Source of the DNA: JAYGED01 sp046582565 | GTDB taxonomy: Bacteria; Pseudomonadota; Alphaproteobacteria; JAAXGF01 | Length of the DNA: 6,014 nucleotides | Direction: 5' to 3' | Assembly: GCA_046582565.1 (NCBI GenBank) | Contig: JAYGED010000074.1 | Location: forward strand, 1 to 6,014 | Shown here: one piece after another, positions 1 through 5,015 of the stretch | Position numbering within the stretch: the first letter of the stretch is position 1 | How the letters are laid out: the number at the start of each line of letters is the position of its first letter | Translations under genes and position numbers: made by a program | The notes under the pieces: model-generated | What the model saw: only the letters and a program-made list of their open reading frames with translations | What the model was told of the DNA's origin: nothing | Databases searched by the model: none

Positions 1-2
1 AG

Positions 3-89
3 GCAAAGCCATTCATGTGGAGCGCCAACCCCGACGACATCATCGCAGCCAGAAACCGTGGGTTCCAAGTGTTAGATTCAATCCACTAG
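3..89 (+). CDS. IS630-like transposase, C-terminal end only (5' end outside window)
   Basis: The frame beginning at base 3 is open from the window edge to a TAG at 87-89 and gives 28 residues starting AKPFMWSANPDDII and ending QVLDSIH. A KPF-W-(T/S)-A-(D/N)-P-D segment followed by a short basic helix and a final DSIH is, from memory, how many IS630-family transposases of alphaproteobacteria end. IS630 elements are Tc1/mariner-like DDE transposons that insert at TA dinucleotides. Catalytic residues would lie upstream, outside the window, so I cannot tell whether the transposase is intact. The element's right end should lie within a few tens of bases after the stop; TA dinucleotides occur at 87-88 and 107-108, but I cannot identify the inverted repeat. 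The assignment rests on a short tail and is moderate. Confidence 0.55.
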   Translation, partial: AKPFMWSANPDDIIAARNRGFQVLDSIH

Positions 90-382
90 CGGCCAATCAG
101 CCCGCATACTCAGAGGGCGTCACCACCGCCGTCGAGGGCGCACTCATAATTCTGGCCGCCGCCGATTCCCCGGCCGAGGGCGGCGCTGAGAATGATGATT
201 CCATCGGCGTGGCCGGTGTTGTCGAGGGAACAGTGATTGCTATGCGAGTTAACGGCACCGCAGTGGCTCTCGAAGTTGATTCGCCGGTAAATAGCGGCGA
301 CCTCATGGAGACCGGCACGGATTCTTCGCTCGGATTGGTGTTCGTCGATGAAACGACATTCACCATGGGCGAAGATTCGGTA
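90..382 (+). pseudogene. FecR-domain protein, N-terminal fragment
   Basis: The frame running through EGVTTAVEGALIILAAADSP, then GVAGVVEGTVIAMRVNGTAV, then DLMETGTDSSLGLVFVDETT and FTMGEDS reads as the start of a FecR-type domain. The pattern 'V-x-G-x-V-x-A-x-R-x-(D/N)-G-T', then 'SPV-x-x-GD-x-x-ETG', then 'F-x-DETTF-x-MGE' is typical of the FecR-like module at the N-terminus of large secreted or repeat-rich proteins in Rhodospirillales. Such proteins are usually many hundreds of residues long, whereas homology here stops at about base 380. The frame stays open to 535, but the residues after GEDS no longer look like FecR because the DNA there encodes the tail of another gene in a different frame. 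No credible start codon or ribosome site is present: the upstream DNA in this frame is the transposase end. Both edges are approximate. Confidence 0.6.
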
Positions 383-383
383 A

Positions 384-584
384 GCGGATGCAACGGTTTT
401 CGTCATACGCTGGGCGGACACGCGTCGCGAGGCCGTCGTGCAAGGGCTGAAGCTTATACAGTCATCGGGAGGCCATTTGGCCGGCGCCGTACTGTCCCAG
501 GTGAACGCCAAGAAACATGCCGGGTATGGCTATAGTGATTCGGGCTATTATTACGGCAGAATTAATAAGTACTACTCCAGCTAA
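384..584 (+). pseudogene. Polysaccharide tyrosine autokinase (BY-kinase, Wzc/CpsD type), C-terminal fragment
   Basis: After a TAA at 381-383, the frame 384-584 encodes 66 residues beginning ADATVFVIRWADTRREAV, continuing with SSGGHLAGAVLSQVN and ending in AGYGYSDSGYYYGR and KYYSS. This matches the end of bacterial tyrosine kinases that control exopolysaccharide polymerisation and export. A hydrophobic strand is followed by W-x-DTRRE, a helix, a (G)-x-VLS-x-V-N strand, and then a tail with seven tyrosines, which are the autophosphorylation sites in this family. The Walker A, A' and B motifs are absent, since the rest of the gene (normally several hundred residues) is missing and replaced by the FecR fragment. 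There is no plausible start codon, so this is a dead remnant. It shares the strand of the gene at 600, which may once have been its operon partner. Confidence 0.75.
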
Positions 585-599
585 GGGTCCGTTGTTGCC

Positions 600-1286
600 A
601 TGAAAGGCTTACCGGCCCTCATCCTTTCTCTCGTCGTTGGGATTTTGCTCATTGCTTTCGGCGCGCCACGGATGATTGCGGCGTTCGCCATGATTCCGAG
701 TGGACCGGTTCTCGAAAAAATCCAGGACCGAGATCTTATCGAGATGGAAGACCTCGGCACCCTTGTCGCCTCGCAACGGCGCGGTTTGATGTGGTCTGTA
801 TCCGGACGCAAGTGGACAGACCTCGGTCTCGCCCAGATGCTCATGGCAGAACAGCGCGAAGCCAGTGATCCAGAGAGGCGTCGTCTGATCAATGATGCAA
901 TCCAATCCTTAAGAAACGGCCTCGCGGTAGCGCCGGCAAGCCCTTTCGCATGGACCAGGCTGGCTTTTGCCGAGGTTTTCAAATCGGGGGCGTCGCCCGC
1001 TGCCTTGTCGGCGTTTCGTTTCGGAATGGTGGTGGCCCCTTATGAGCCACGCCTGGCGTTGGCCAGGATTTCGCTGGGCTTTTCCGTCTGGCCCAAACTG
1101 CAACCCCCCGAACGGCGCAAGATTCTGCAACAGGTGCGCTTTGCCTGGAATCATCGCGATGAGCGCAAGCAGTTGCTGGAGTTTGCACGCCAGGAGTCGT
1201 GGGCCAATCTGGTGCGCGCCGCCCTTCTCAGAGCGCCCGACGATTTGGCCGAGTTTGAGGCAAGGCTGCGGAAATTATCCGAGTAG
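600..1286 (+). CDS. Membrane-anchored helical (TPR-like) protein of unknown function
   Basis: The product has 228 residues. Residues 4-27 (LPALILSLVVGILLIAFGAP) form one hydrophobic segment after a Met-Lys start, so it is probably an inner-membrane protein with a single N-terminal anchor or an uncleaved signal. No lipobox cysteine is seen. The remainder is rich in Ala, Leu and Arg and predicted helical. Segments such as LINDAIQSLRNGLAVAPASPFAWTRLAFAE resemble degenerate tetratricopeptide helices (paired helices with a 'P-x-x-P-x-A-W-x-R-LA' turn), but no repeat is canonical. The ATG at 600 has an AAGGG 12 bases upstream, slightly long spacing. It starts 15 bases after the tyrosine-kinase remnant's stop, so a role in exopolysaccharide export or assembly is possible by position only. 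The reading frame is complete and free of breaks, unlike everything upstream. I do not recognise a named family. Confidence 0.75.
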   Translation: MKGLPALILSLVVGILLIAFGAPRMIAAFAMIPSGPVLEKIQDRDLIEMEDLGTLVASQRRGLMWSVSGRKWTDLGLAQMLMAEQREASDPERRRLINDAIQSLRNGLAVAPASPFAWTRLAFAEVFKSGASPAALSAFRFGMVVAPYEPRLALARISLGFSVWPKLQPPERRKILQQVRFAWNHRDERKQLLEFARQESWANLVRAALLRAPDDLAEFEARLRKLSE

Positions 1287-1319
1287 CCTCCAAGCGCGCC
1301 ATTTTCCGTAAAACGCAAT

Positions 1320-1350
1320 AAGGGGCTGAGCCGATCAGGCTCAACCCCTT
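1320..1350 (-). terminator. Hairpin terminator, copy 1 (tRNA-Asn-type terminator)
   Basis: A 13-base-pair hairpin with arms AAGGGGCTGAGCC and GGCTCAACCCCTT and a 5-base loop. Read on the - strand, the single irregular pair is a U-G wobble; on the + strand it is a C-A mismatch, so the - strand is the natural direction. On that strand the stem is followed by ATTGCGTTTT, a weak U-rich tail. It lies between the + strand gene ending at 1286 and the - strand regulator ending at 1437, so it can now serve these convergent genes. Its sequence is identical over 33 bases to the terminator at 4717, where it follows a recognisable tRNA-Asn 3' end. Confidence 0.7.
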
Positions 1351-1358
1351 GTAAAATT

Positions 1359-1375
1359 TGGTTCCTCTGGTCGGA
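1359..1375 (-). pseudogene. Degenerate tRNA-Asn 3'-end stub
   Basis: On the - strand this reads TCCGACCAGAGGAACCA, resembling the end of the T-stem, the acceptor strand and CCA of a tRNA. It aligns with the clear tRNA-Asn 3' end at 4756-4772, with two differences in 17 bases. Similarity stops at 1375, and nothing to its right resembles the rest of a tRNA. It is too short to identify alone; the call rests on the alignment with copy 2 and on its position next to the same terminator. Confidence 0.5.
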
Positions 1376-1436
1376 TAGGACAGGGCGCTAAACCAGACCC
1401 TTTATGATTATGCTGAATGGCTGAAATGGCGGGCCC

Positions 1437-1886
1437 TCAAATCGGCAGCGCTGTCGTCTCTTTGATGACCTCCATGGAAAAGCGGGACGTGACATCGTTT
1501 AACGCCGTCAAGTCGATAAGCCGTTTGTAGAATTCATCGAACATCTTCATGTCCCGCACCACGACCTTGAGCATGTAATCGACTTCGCCCGCCATGCGGT
1601 GAAACTCCATGACCTCCGGCATCGCGGTTATCTTGTCGGCGAATTTCTTCAACCAGCCGCTCGAATGCTCTCCGGTCTTGATACTGACGAATACGGTCAA
1701 TCCAAAACCAAGACGTTCGGCATCAAGAACAGCGGTCCGCCGCTTGATGATGCCTTCACTTTGCAGCCGGTTGATTCGCTTCCAGCAGGGCGAAGCCGAC
1801 AGGCCCACCTGCCGCGCTACATCAGACGTCGAAAGGCTACTGTCAATCTGCAGGATTTTCAGTATCCGGCGGTCCATGTCGTCCAT
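1437..1886 (-). CDS. Lrp/AsnC-family transcriptional regulator, DecR (YbaO)-like
   Basis: The 149-residue product has the usual Lrp length and layout. An N-terminal winged helix-turn-helix covers about residues 1-60 (DRRILKILQIDSSLSTSDVA, then VGLSASPCWKRINRLQSEGI), and a C-terminal RAM ligand and oligomerisation domain covers about 65-145. From memory it resembles E. coli DecR/YbaO most closely: shared signatures are SPCWKR, HSSGW, MPEV-x-x-F-x-RMAGE-x-DY, DEFYKRL, and a DVTS-x-F-x-ME-x-IK-x-TT-x-LPI ending. DecR responds to cysteine and activates its detoxification in E. coli. Here the gene diverges from a sulfite reductase operon, so control of sulfur assimilation by cysteine or a related ligand is a reasonable inference. 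The ATG at 1886 has AAGGA about 11 bases upstream; a second ATG three codons in is possible. Autoregulation from the shared intergenic region is likely for this family. Confidence 0.88.
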   Translation of the reverse strand: MDDMDRRILKILQIDSSLSTSDVARQVGLSASPCWKRINRLQSEGIIKRRTAVLDAERLGFGLTVFVSIKTGEHSSGWLKKFADKITAMPEVMEFHRMAGEVDYMLKVVVRDMKMFDEFYKRLIDLTALNDVTSRFSMEVIKETTALPI

Positions 1887-1936
1887 TCATGTAAATCCTT
1901 TTTTCAGACTGTATTAATTGTTTTCATGGGCATTTA

Positions 1937-1951
1937 AGAACGTTTCGTTCT
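1937..1951. promoter_or_regulatory. Perfect 15-base palindrome, candidate Lrp-type operator
   Basis: AGAACG-TTT-CGTTCT is an exact 6+3+6 inverted repeat in the AT-rich region between the divergent regulator (start 1886) and DUF2849 (start 2114). Fifteen-base palindromes with an AT-rich centre are the usual form of Lrp-family sites, and the location suits autoregulation plus operon control. Binding is inferred only. Confidence 0.45.
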
Positions 1952-1967
1952 ATTTTTAAAGTTAATA

Positions 1968-1996
1968 TTGCCGATTGGGATAATTCTTTCTATTTA
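1968..1996 (+). promoter_or_regulatory. Weak sigma-70-like promoter candidate for the cys operon
   Basis: TTGCCG (1968-1973) and TATTTA (1991-1996) are separated by 17 bases, about 120 bases upstream of the DUF2849 start and just downstream of the palindrome at 1937-1951. The -35 is a fair match and the -10 is poor, so this is a guess at the promoter position in an AT-rich stretch. Confidence 0.25.
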
Positions 1997-2113
1997 TTTG
2001 AAGGGAGCCGTATTCGTTCCCGAAACTATCCCTAACGGCACGGAGCGCTGAACTCGCCCGGCCGTCGACAGAGGCACGCAAGCGCACGCGCTGGCTCATT
2101 TGGAGAAACGGTC

Positions 2114-2410
2114 ATGATCAATCAGGTGATCTCGGCAAACCGGCTTGGTGACGGCATCGTCGTCTATCTGACGGCCAACGGCGACTGGAGCGAACGCATA
2201 GCCAACGCTCACGTTATCGACGGCCAGGACCGGGTCGAGGCGGCGCTGAGCCAATCGTGCGACGCGGTGAAAGCGTGCCTTATCATCGATCCCTATTCCA
2301 TCGATATTGACGACAGTGACGGCGAGATCAGACCGACCCGGAACCGCGAATTGATTCGCGCCCTGGGACCGACGGTCCGGCTTGATATTGGAAAACAGGC
2401 GACGCTTTAA
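2114..2410 (+). CDS. DUF2849 family protein (cys operon partner of CysI)
   Basis: A 98-residue protein without signal or membrane segments, beginning MINQVISANRLGDGIVVYLT and containing NGDWSERIANAHVIDGQD. The pattern of a short strand 'ANRL-DG-VVYL', then 'G-W', then a 'A-VIDG-D' turn and a later acidic 'DPYSIDID' segment matches DUF2849, a small family found in alphaproteobacteria immediately upstream of cysI-type nitrite/sulfite reductase genes, often after a siroheme synthase gene. Its biochemical role is unknown; co-occurrence suggests help with siroheme or reductase assembly. The ATG at 2114 follows a GGAG at 2102-2105 with 8-base spacing. It is the first gene of a three-gene + strand operon and ends 29 bases before cysI. 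No siroheme synthase gene precedes it here. Confidence 0.82.
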   Translation: MINQVISANRLGDGIVVYLTANGDWSERIANAHVIDGQDRVEAALSQSCDAVKACLIIDPYSIDIDDSDGEIRPTRNRELIRALGPTVRLDIGKQATL

Positions 2411-2439
2411 TTCGCCCGCCCGATTGCAGGAGCAAGCAA

Positions 2440-4095
2440 TTGTACCTCTATGACACAATCGATCAGTTGCTGGTGGACCAGCGCGTCGAACAGTTCCGCG
2501 ACCAGGTGCGTCGCCGCATGGCAGGCGCATTGAGCGAGGATGAGTTCAAGCCATTACGGCTGATGAACGGCCTCTATCTTCAGCTGCACGCCTATATGCT
2601 GCGTGTGGCCATTCCCTATGGCACGCTGTCGTCGGACCAGATGCGGAAACTGGTGCATATCGCTGAGGTCTATGACAAGGGTTATGGTCATTTCACGACG
2701 CGCCAGAACATTCAATTCAACTGGCCCAAGCTGGAACAAACACCGGATATCCTTGCCGAGCTGGCGGCAGTGCAGATGCACGCTCTGCAGACCAGTGGCA
2801 GCTGTATCCGAAATGTGACCGCTGATCAGTATGCCGGGGCGGCGGCCGGCGAGGTCGCCGATCCGCGCATCGTCGCTGAAGCCATTCGTCAGTGGTCGAC
2901 CCTGCACCCGGAATTCACGTTCCTTCCGCGCAAGTTCAAGATCGCGGTAACCGGGTCGGCTCGCGACCGCGCGGCGGTGCGCGTGCATGACATCGGTATC
3001 GTTATCAAACGCAACGACCAGGGCGAGATCGGCTACGAGATAATCGTCGGCGGCGGTCTCGGCCGCACGCCGATGATCGGCGTCAAGCTCCGCGAATTCC
3101 TTCCTGAGCGGTATTTGCTCTCCTATTTGGAAGCGGTCCTTCGGGTCTATAATCAGGCGGGGCGGCGCGACAATAAATACAAGGCGCGCATCAAGATTTT
3201 AGTGCATGAGACCGGTGGTGAGGCGTTTACCAGTCTGGTCGAGGCTGAATGGGAACAAATTCGCGATAGCGCGGTCGAATTGCCGGTTGGCGAATATGCG
3301 CGCATCGCCGAATTCTTCGCTCCGCCTCCCTTTGAAATCCTTTCCGGCGACGATGGCGATTACGCTCGCGACCGGCTCATGGATCGCGATTTCGCGAATT
3401 GGGCGCGCACCAATGTGGCGTCCCACAAACAGCCCGGCTATGCCATTGTCAATATCACGTTGAAACCCGAAGGCGGTATTCCGGGCGACGCGACGTCCGA
3501 GCAGATGGACGCCGTCGCCACGCTCGCCGAGCAGTTCAGCTTTTCTGAAATTCGCGTCACCCACGAACAGAATCTGGTGCTGCCGTATGTTCGGCAGGCC
3601 GATCTCTATGCTGTCTGGCAGACTCTCAAGCGTAACGGTCTGGCGACGCCGAACCTCGGATTGATTAGCGACATCATCGCCTGCCCGGGGATGGATTACT
3701 GTGGCCTTGCAACTGCCCGCTCGATCCCCCTGGCGCAGGATATCAGCAAGCGTTTCGCCGATCTCGAACAACAGCACCATATCGGCGAGTTGAAGCTCAA
3801 GATATCGGGTTGCATCAATGCCTGTGGACACCACCACGTGGGTCATATCGGAATTCTCGGCGTCGATAAGCGCGGCGAGGAGTTTTATCAGATCACCCTG
3901 GGCGGCAGCGCCGATGAAGCGCCGTCCATCGGCAAGATTGTCGGTCCGGCGGTTGCTTACGACAAGGTGGTCGACGCTATTGAAACCCTGACCGATACCT
4001 ACCTGGCCATCCGCGCCGGCGACGAGCGGTTCGTCGACACCGTGAGGCGGGCTGGCGTGGACCCGTTCAAGGAGGCGCTCTATGCCGATCATTAA
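2440..4095 (+). CDS. cysI: Assimilatory sulfite reductase hemoprotein (nitrite/sulfite reductase family)
   Basis: The 551-residue product is full length for the Pseudomonas-type CysI. It reduces sulfite to sulfide with six electrons, using siroheme coupled to a 4Fe-4S cluster, in the cytoplasm. The four cluster cysteines are C415 and C421 (CPGMDYC) and C458 and C462 (GCINAC). Basic substrate-binding residues are visible as R88 (TTRQN), R124 (CIRN) and K165/K167 (LPRKFK). The N-terminus YLYDTIDQLLVDQRVEQFRD and the segments GHFTTRQNIQFNWPKLE and QWSTLHPEFTFLPRKFKIAV are typical. The start is TTG at 2440, supported by GGAG seven bases upstream and by the family's M-Y-x-Y-D beginning. No CysJ flavoprotein is nearby, so the electron donor is likely a ferredoxin or an unlinked reductase. 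Specificity for sulfite rather than nitrite rests on the neighbours and on similarity to Pseudomonas CysI. The 3' end overlaps DUF934. Confidence 0.93.
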   Translation: MYLYDTIDQLLVDQRVEQFRDQVRRRMAGALSEDEFKPLRLMNGLYLQLHAYMLRVAIPYGTLSSDQMRKLVHIAEVYDKGYGHFTTRQNIQFNWPKLEQTPDILAELAAVQMHALQTSGSCIRNVTADQYAGAAAGEVADPRIVAEAIRQWSTLHPEFTFLPRKFKIAVTGSARDRAAVRVHDIGIVIKRNDQGEIGYEIIVGGGLGRTPMIGVKLREFLPERYLLSYLEAVLRVYNQAGRRDNKYKARIKILVHETGGEAFTSLVEAEWEQIRDSAVELPVGEYARIAEFFAPPPFEILSGDDGDYARDRLMDRDFANWARTNVASHKQPGYAIVNITLKPEGGIPGDATSEQMDAVATLAEQFSFSEIRVTHEQNLVLPYVRQADLYAVWQTLKRNGLATPNLGLISDIIACPGMDYCGLATARSIPLAQDISKRFADLEQQHHIGELKLKISGCINACGHHHVGHIGILGVDKRGEEFYQITLGGSADEAPSIGKIVGPAVAYDKVVDAIETLTDTYLAIRAGDERFVDTVRRAGVDPFKEALYADH

Positions 4096-4549
4096 AAACG
4101 GCGCAGTCATCACCGACCCGTGGATCGCCATCGCCGATGATGAGCCGATCCCAGTCTCGCGCCCCGTCATTGTCTCGCTGGCCCGTTGGATTGCCGAACG
4201 TGAAACCCTGGCGACGCGCAACGGTCCGATCGGCGTACGACTGCGAAGCGACGAGCATGCCGAAGATATCGCCGCCGATCTCGATCATCTCAGTCTGGTC
4301 GCCATTGAATTTCCGACTCTCGGCGACGGCCGCGGCTATACCACCGGGCGGCTGTTGCGTGAACGCCATGGCTTCACCGGCGAGCTGCGCGCCATTGGCA
4401 AGCTGGTCCGTGATGTGTTCCCCTTCCTCAATCGCTGCGGCTTCGACGCCATCGAGGCTCGTGACGACGTCGAGGCGGCGGCCTGGCGCCAAGCCGTGGG
4501 CGCAATCACCGTGACTTACCAGAATGCTGTCAATCGAAGCACCTCTTAG
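4082..4549 (+). CDS. DUF934 family protein (cys operon)
   Basis: A 155-residue soluble protein beginning MPIIKNGAVITDPWIAIADD. The 'PIIK-G-(x)n-DPW' opening, the central LVAIEFPTLGDGRGYTTGRL, and the later GFTGELRAIGKLVRDVFPFL and CGFDAIEAR are characteristic of DUF934, often labelled an oxidoreductase-like protein, which sits directly after cysI in Pseudomonas and many alphaproteobacteria. The segment 'F-P-x-x-x-DGRGY-(S/T)-x-(G/A)-R-L-LRER' is the strongest signature. Function is unproven; strict linkage suggests a role in sulfite reduction or in regulating it. Its ATG at 4082 lies inside cysI, a 14-base overlap, with AAGGAGG ending six bases before the start, a strong ribosome site that suggests translational coupling. 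It is the last gene of the operon in view; cysH, often linked in related genomes, does not follow. Confidence 0.9.
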   Translation: MPIIKNGAVITDPWIAIADDEPIPVSRPVIVSLARWIAERETLATRNGPIGVRLRSDEHAEDIAADLDHLSLVAIEFPTLGDGRGYTTGRLLRERHGFTGELRAIGKLVRDVFPFLNRCGFDAIEARDDVEAAAWRQAVGAITVTYQNAVNRSTS

Positions 4550-4716
4550 ATCAGTCGTCATGGGACGGCTATCAGCCATCCTGACCTAAAGTCAAAGAAG
4601 CCCGTGGCTCTTCGCCTTGCCCATACCCAGCAAGACACCTGCGCCGGATTGTCCACTTCATCCATCATAGTGGGGCCAGTAGTAGAAAAATGCTTCCAAG
4701 GGTGACTGAATAAAAC
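4550..4716. other. Intergenic region between DUF934 and the tRNA-Asn terminator
   Basis: I see no gene here. A small imperfect stem at 4563-4581 (arms GGACGGCT and AGCCATCC, 3-base loop) lies 13 bases after the DUF934 stop and could be a weak terminator, but it has no T-tract. The sequence GTTTTATT (read on the - strand, just left of 4717) is the U-rich tail of the adjacent tRNA terminator. If cysH once followed DUF934, no recognisable trace remains. Confidence 0.5.
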
Positions 4717-4747
4717 AAGGGGCTGAGCCGATCAGGCTCAACCCCTT
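4717..4747 (-). terminator. tRNA-Asn terminator, copy 2
   Basis: The same 13-base-pair hairpin as at 1320 (arms AAGGGGCTGAGCC and GGCTCAACCCCTT). Read on the - strand it follows the tRNA-Asn CCA end by eight bases and is followed by GTTTTATT, a good U-rich tail. On this strand the one odd pair is a U-G wobble, so the terminator was built for the tRNA direction. It is probably the original chromosomal terminator of the tRNA-Asn gene, left behind when the island inserted. Confidence 0.8.
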
Positions 4748-4772
4748 GTGAAACTTGGCTCCTCGGGTCGGA
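4717..4772. repeat. 56-base imperfect direct repeat, copy 2
   Basis: Partner of 1320-1375 in the same orientation. It covers the terminator and the last part of the tRNA-Asn 3' end. After 4772 this copy continues into genuine tRNA sequence, while copy 1 diverges, so copy 2 is the better preserved of the two. Confidence 0.8.
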
Positions 4773-4804
4773 CTCGAACCAACGACCTAGTGGTTAACAG
4801 CCAC
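4756..4804 (-). pseudogene. tRNA-Asn(GTT) 3' half, probable island attachment site (attL)
   Basis: Read on the - strand, this contains an anticodon arm GTGG-CTGTTAA-CCAC with anticodon GTT (4796-4798), variable loop AGGTC (4784-4788), T-arm GTTGG-TTCGAGT-CCGAC (4767-4783), acceptor strand CCGAGGA (4760-4766), discriminator G and encoded CCA (4756-4758). Similarity to tRNA-Asn ends at about 4804; the expected D-arm and 5' acceptor strand (TCCTCGG) are absent to the right, where the sequence is AT-rich and unrelated. A tRNA cut at the anticodon stem next to a tyrosine integrase gene is the standard footprint of island integration: the 3' half is displaced and an intact tRNA is rebuilt at the other end of the island, here predicted beyond the right edge. 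Confidence 0.85.
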
Positions 4805-4920
4805 GTTTCTTATCTCGAACGACCCTATCGTTGTTTACCAATAAACCGAATTATTCAACAGAAACAGTCCACATAAGTGTTCTCGTTTACACCTATCCCA
4901 CATTCGATTACACTTTGACG

Positions 4921-4960
4921 TGGTGACTTATTGGTGACGCGAGTCGCTGGTTGGTGACTT
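4921..4960 (+). repeat. Three TGGTGAC short direct repeats, candidate integrase arm sites
   Basis: TGGTGAC occurs at 4921-4927, 4932-4938 and 4952-4958; two copies are preceded by T (TTGGTGAC) and two are followed by TT. Copy starts are 11 and 20 bases apart, close to one and two helical turns. They lie between the attachment site and the integrase start, where arm-binding sites of tyrosine integrases with an N-terminal arm-binding domain are usually found. Integrase binding is inferred. Confidence 0.5.
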
Positions 4961-4970
4961 GAAAGGCAAA

Positions 4971-4993
4971 CAGGCGGCTGTAGGGACCGCCTG
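4971..4993 (+). promoter_or_regulatory. Hairpin just upstream of the integrase start
   Basis: CAGGCGG (4971-4977) and CCGCCTG (4987-4993) form a perfect 7-base-pair inverted repeat with a 9-base loop, ending 11 bases before the integrase ribosome site. It could be an operator, a structured leader, or chance. No T-tract follows, so it is not a typical terminator. Confidence 0.35.
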
Positions 4994-5015
4994 GATCGGC
5001 GCGTAGGAGCTGGCA

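Larger units (their letters stand above)
1320..1375. repeat. 56-base imperfect direct repeat, copy 1
   Basis: Pairs with 4717-4772 at an offset of 3397 bases. The first 33 bases are identical in both copies; the remaining 23 differ at four positions, giving 52 matches of 56 by hand alignment. It contains the terminator and the tRNA 3' stub. The two copies share orientation and enclose the regulator and cys operon. Confidence 0.8.
4805..5015. other. Gene-free attachment-site flank upstream of the integrase
   Basis: I see no coding potential. The left half (to about 4915) is AT-rich compared with the surroundings, as expected for integrase arm regions. The right half holds three TGGTGAC repeats and a perfect hairpin, listed separately. 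The integrase promoter should lie here, but no clear -35/-10 pair stands out. Confidence 0.55.

Noticed and set aside
17..535. One 172-residue protein from the ATG-like start at 17 through the FecR segment to 535.
   Set aside because: Its first part overlaps the transposase end in another frame, its middle is FecR-like, and its last 50 residues are the tyrosine-kinase tail read out of frame. It is a chance fusion of fragments rather than a gene.
581..1311. Several overlapping frames on both strands across the gene at 600.
   Set aside because: Only the 600-1286 frame has a start in a sensible place, a coherent membrane anchor and helical periodicity; the others overlap it and are Arg/Pro-rich shadows.
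2096..2988. Open frames on the - strand at 2096-2530 and 2554-2988.
   Set aside because: They are antisense to DUF2849 and cysI, lack ribosome sites and have no domain-like composition.
3199..4221. A 340-codon open frame on the - strand.
   Set aside because: It lies opposite cysI and DUF934, whose products are clear family matches with conserved cysteines. The - strand translation has no recognisable domain and reflects codon bias in GC-rich DNA.
4563..4581. Small stem after DUF934 as the operon terminator.
   Set aside because: The stem has a mismatch and no T-tract follows, so I mention it only in the intergenic entry.
4756..4830. A complete functional tRNA-Asn gene.
   Set aside because: The D-arm and the 5' acceptor strand are missing to the right of 4805, so only the 3' half is present.
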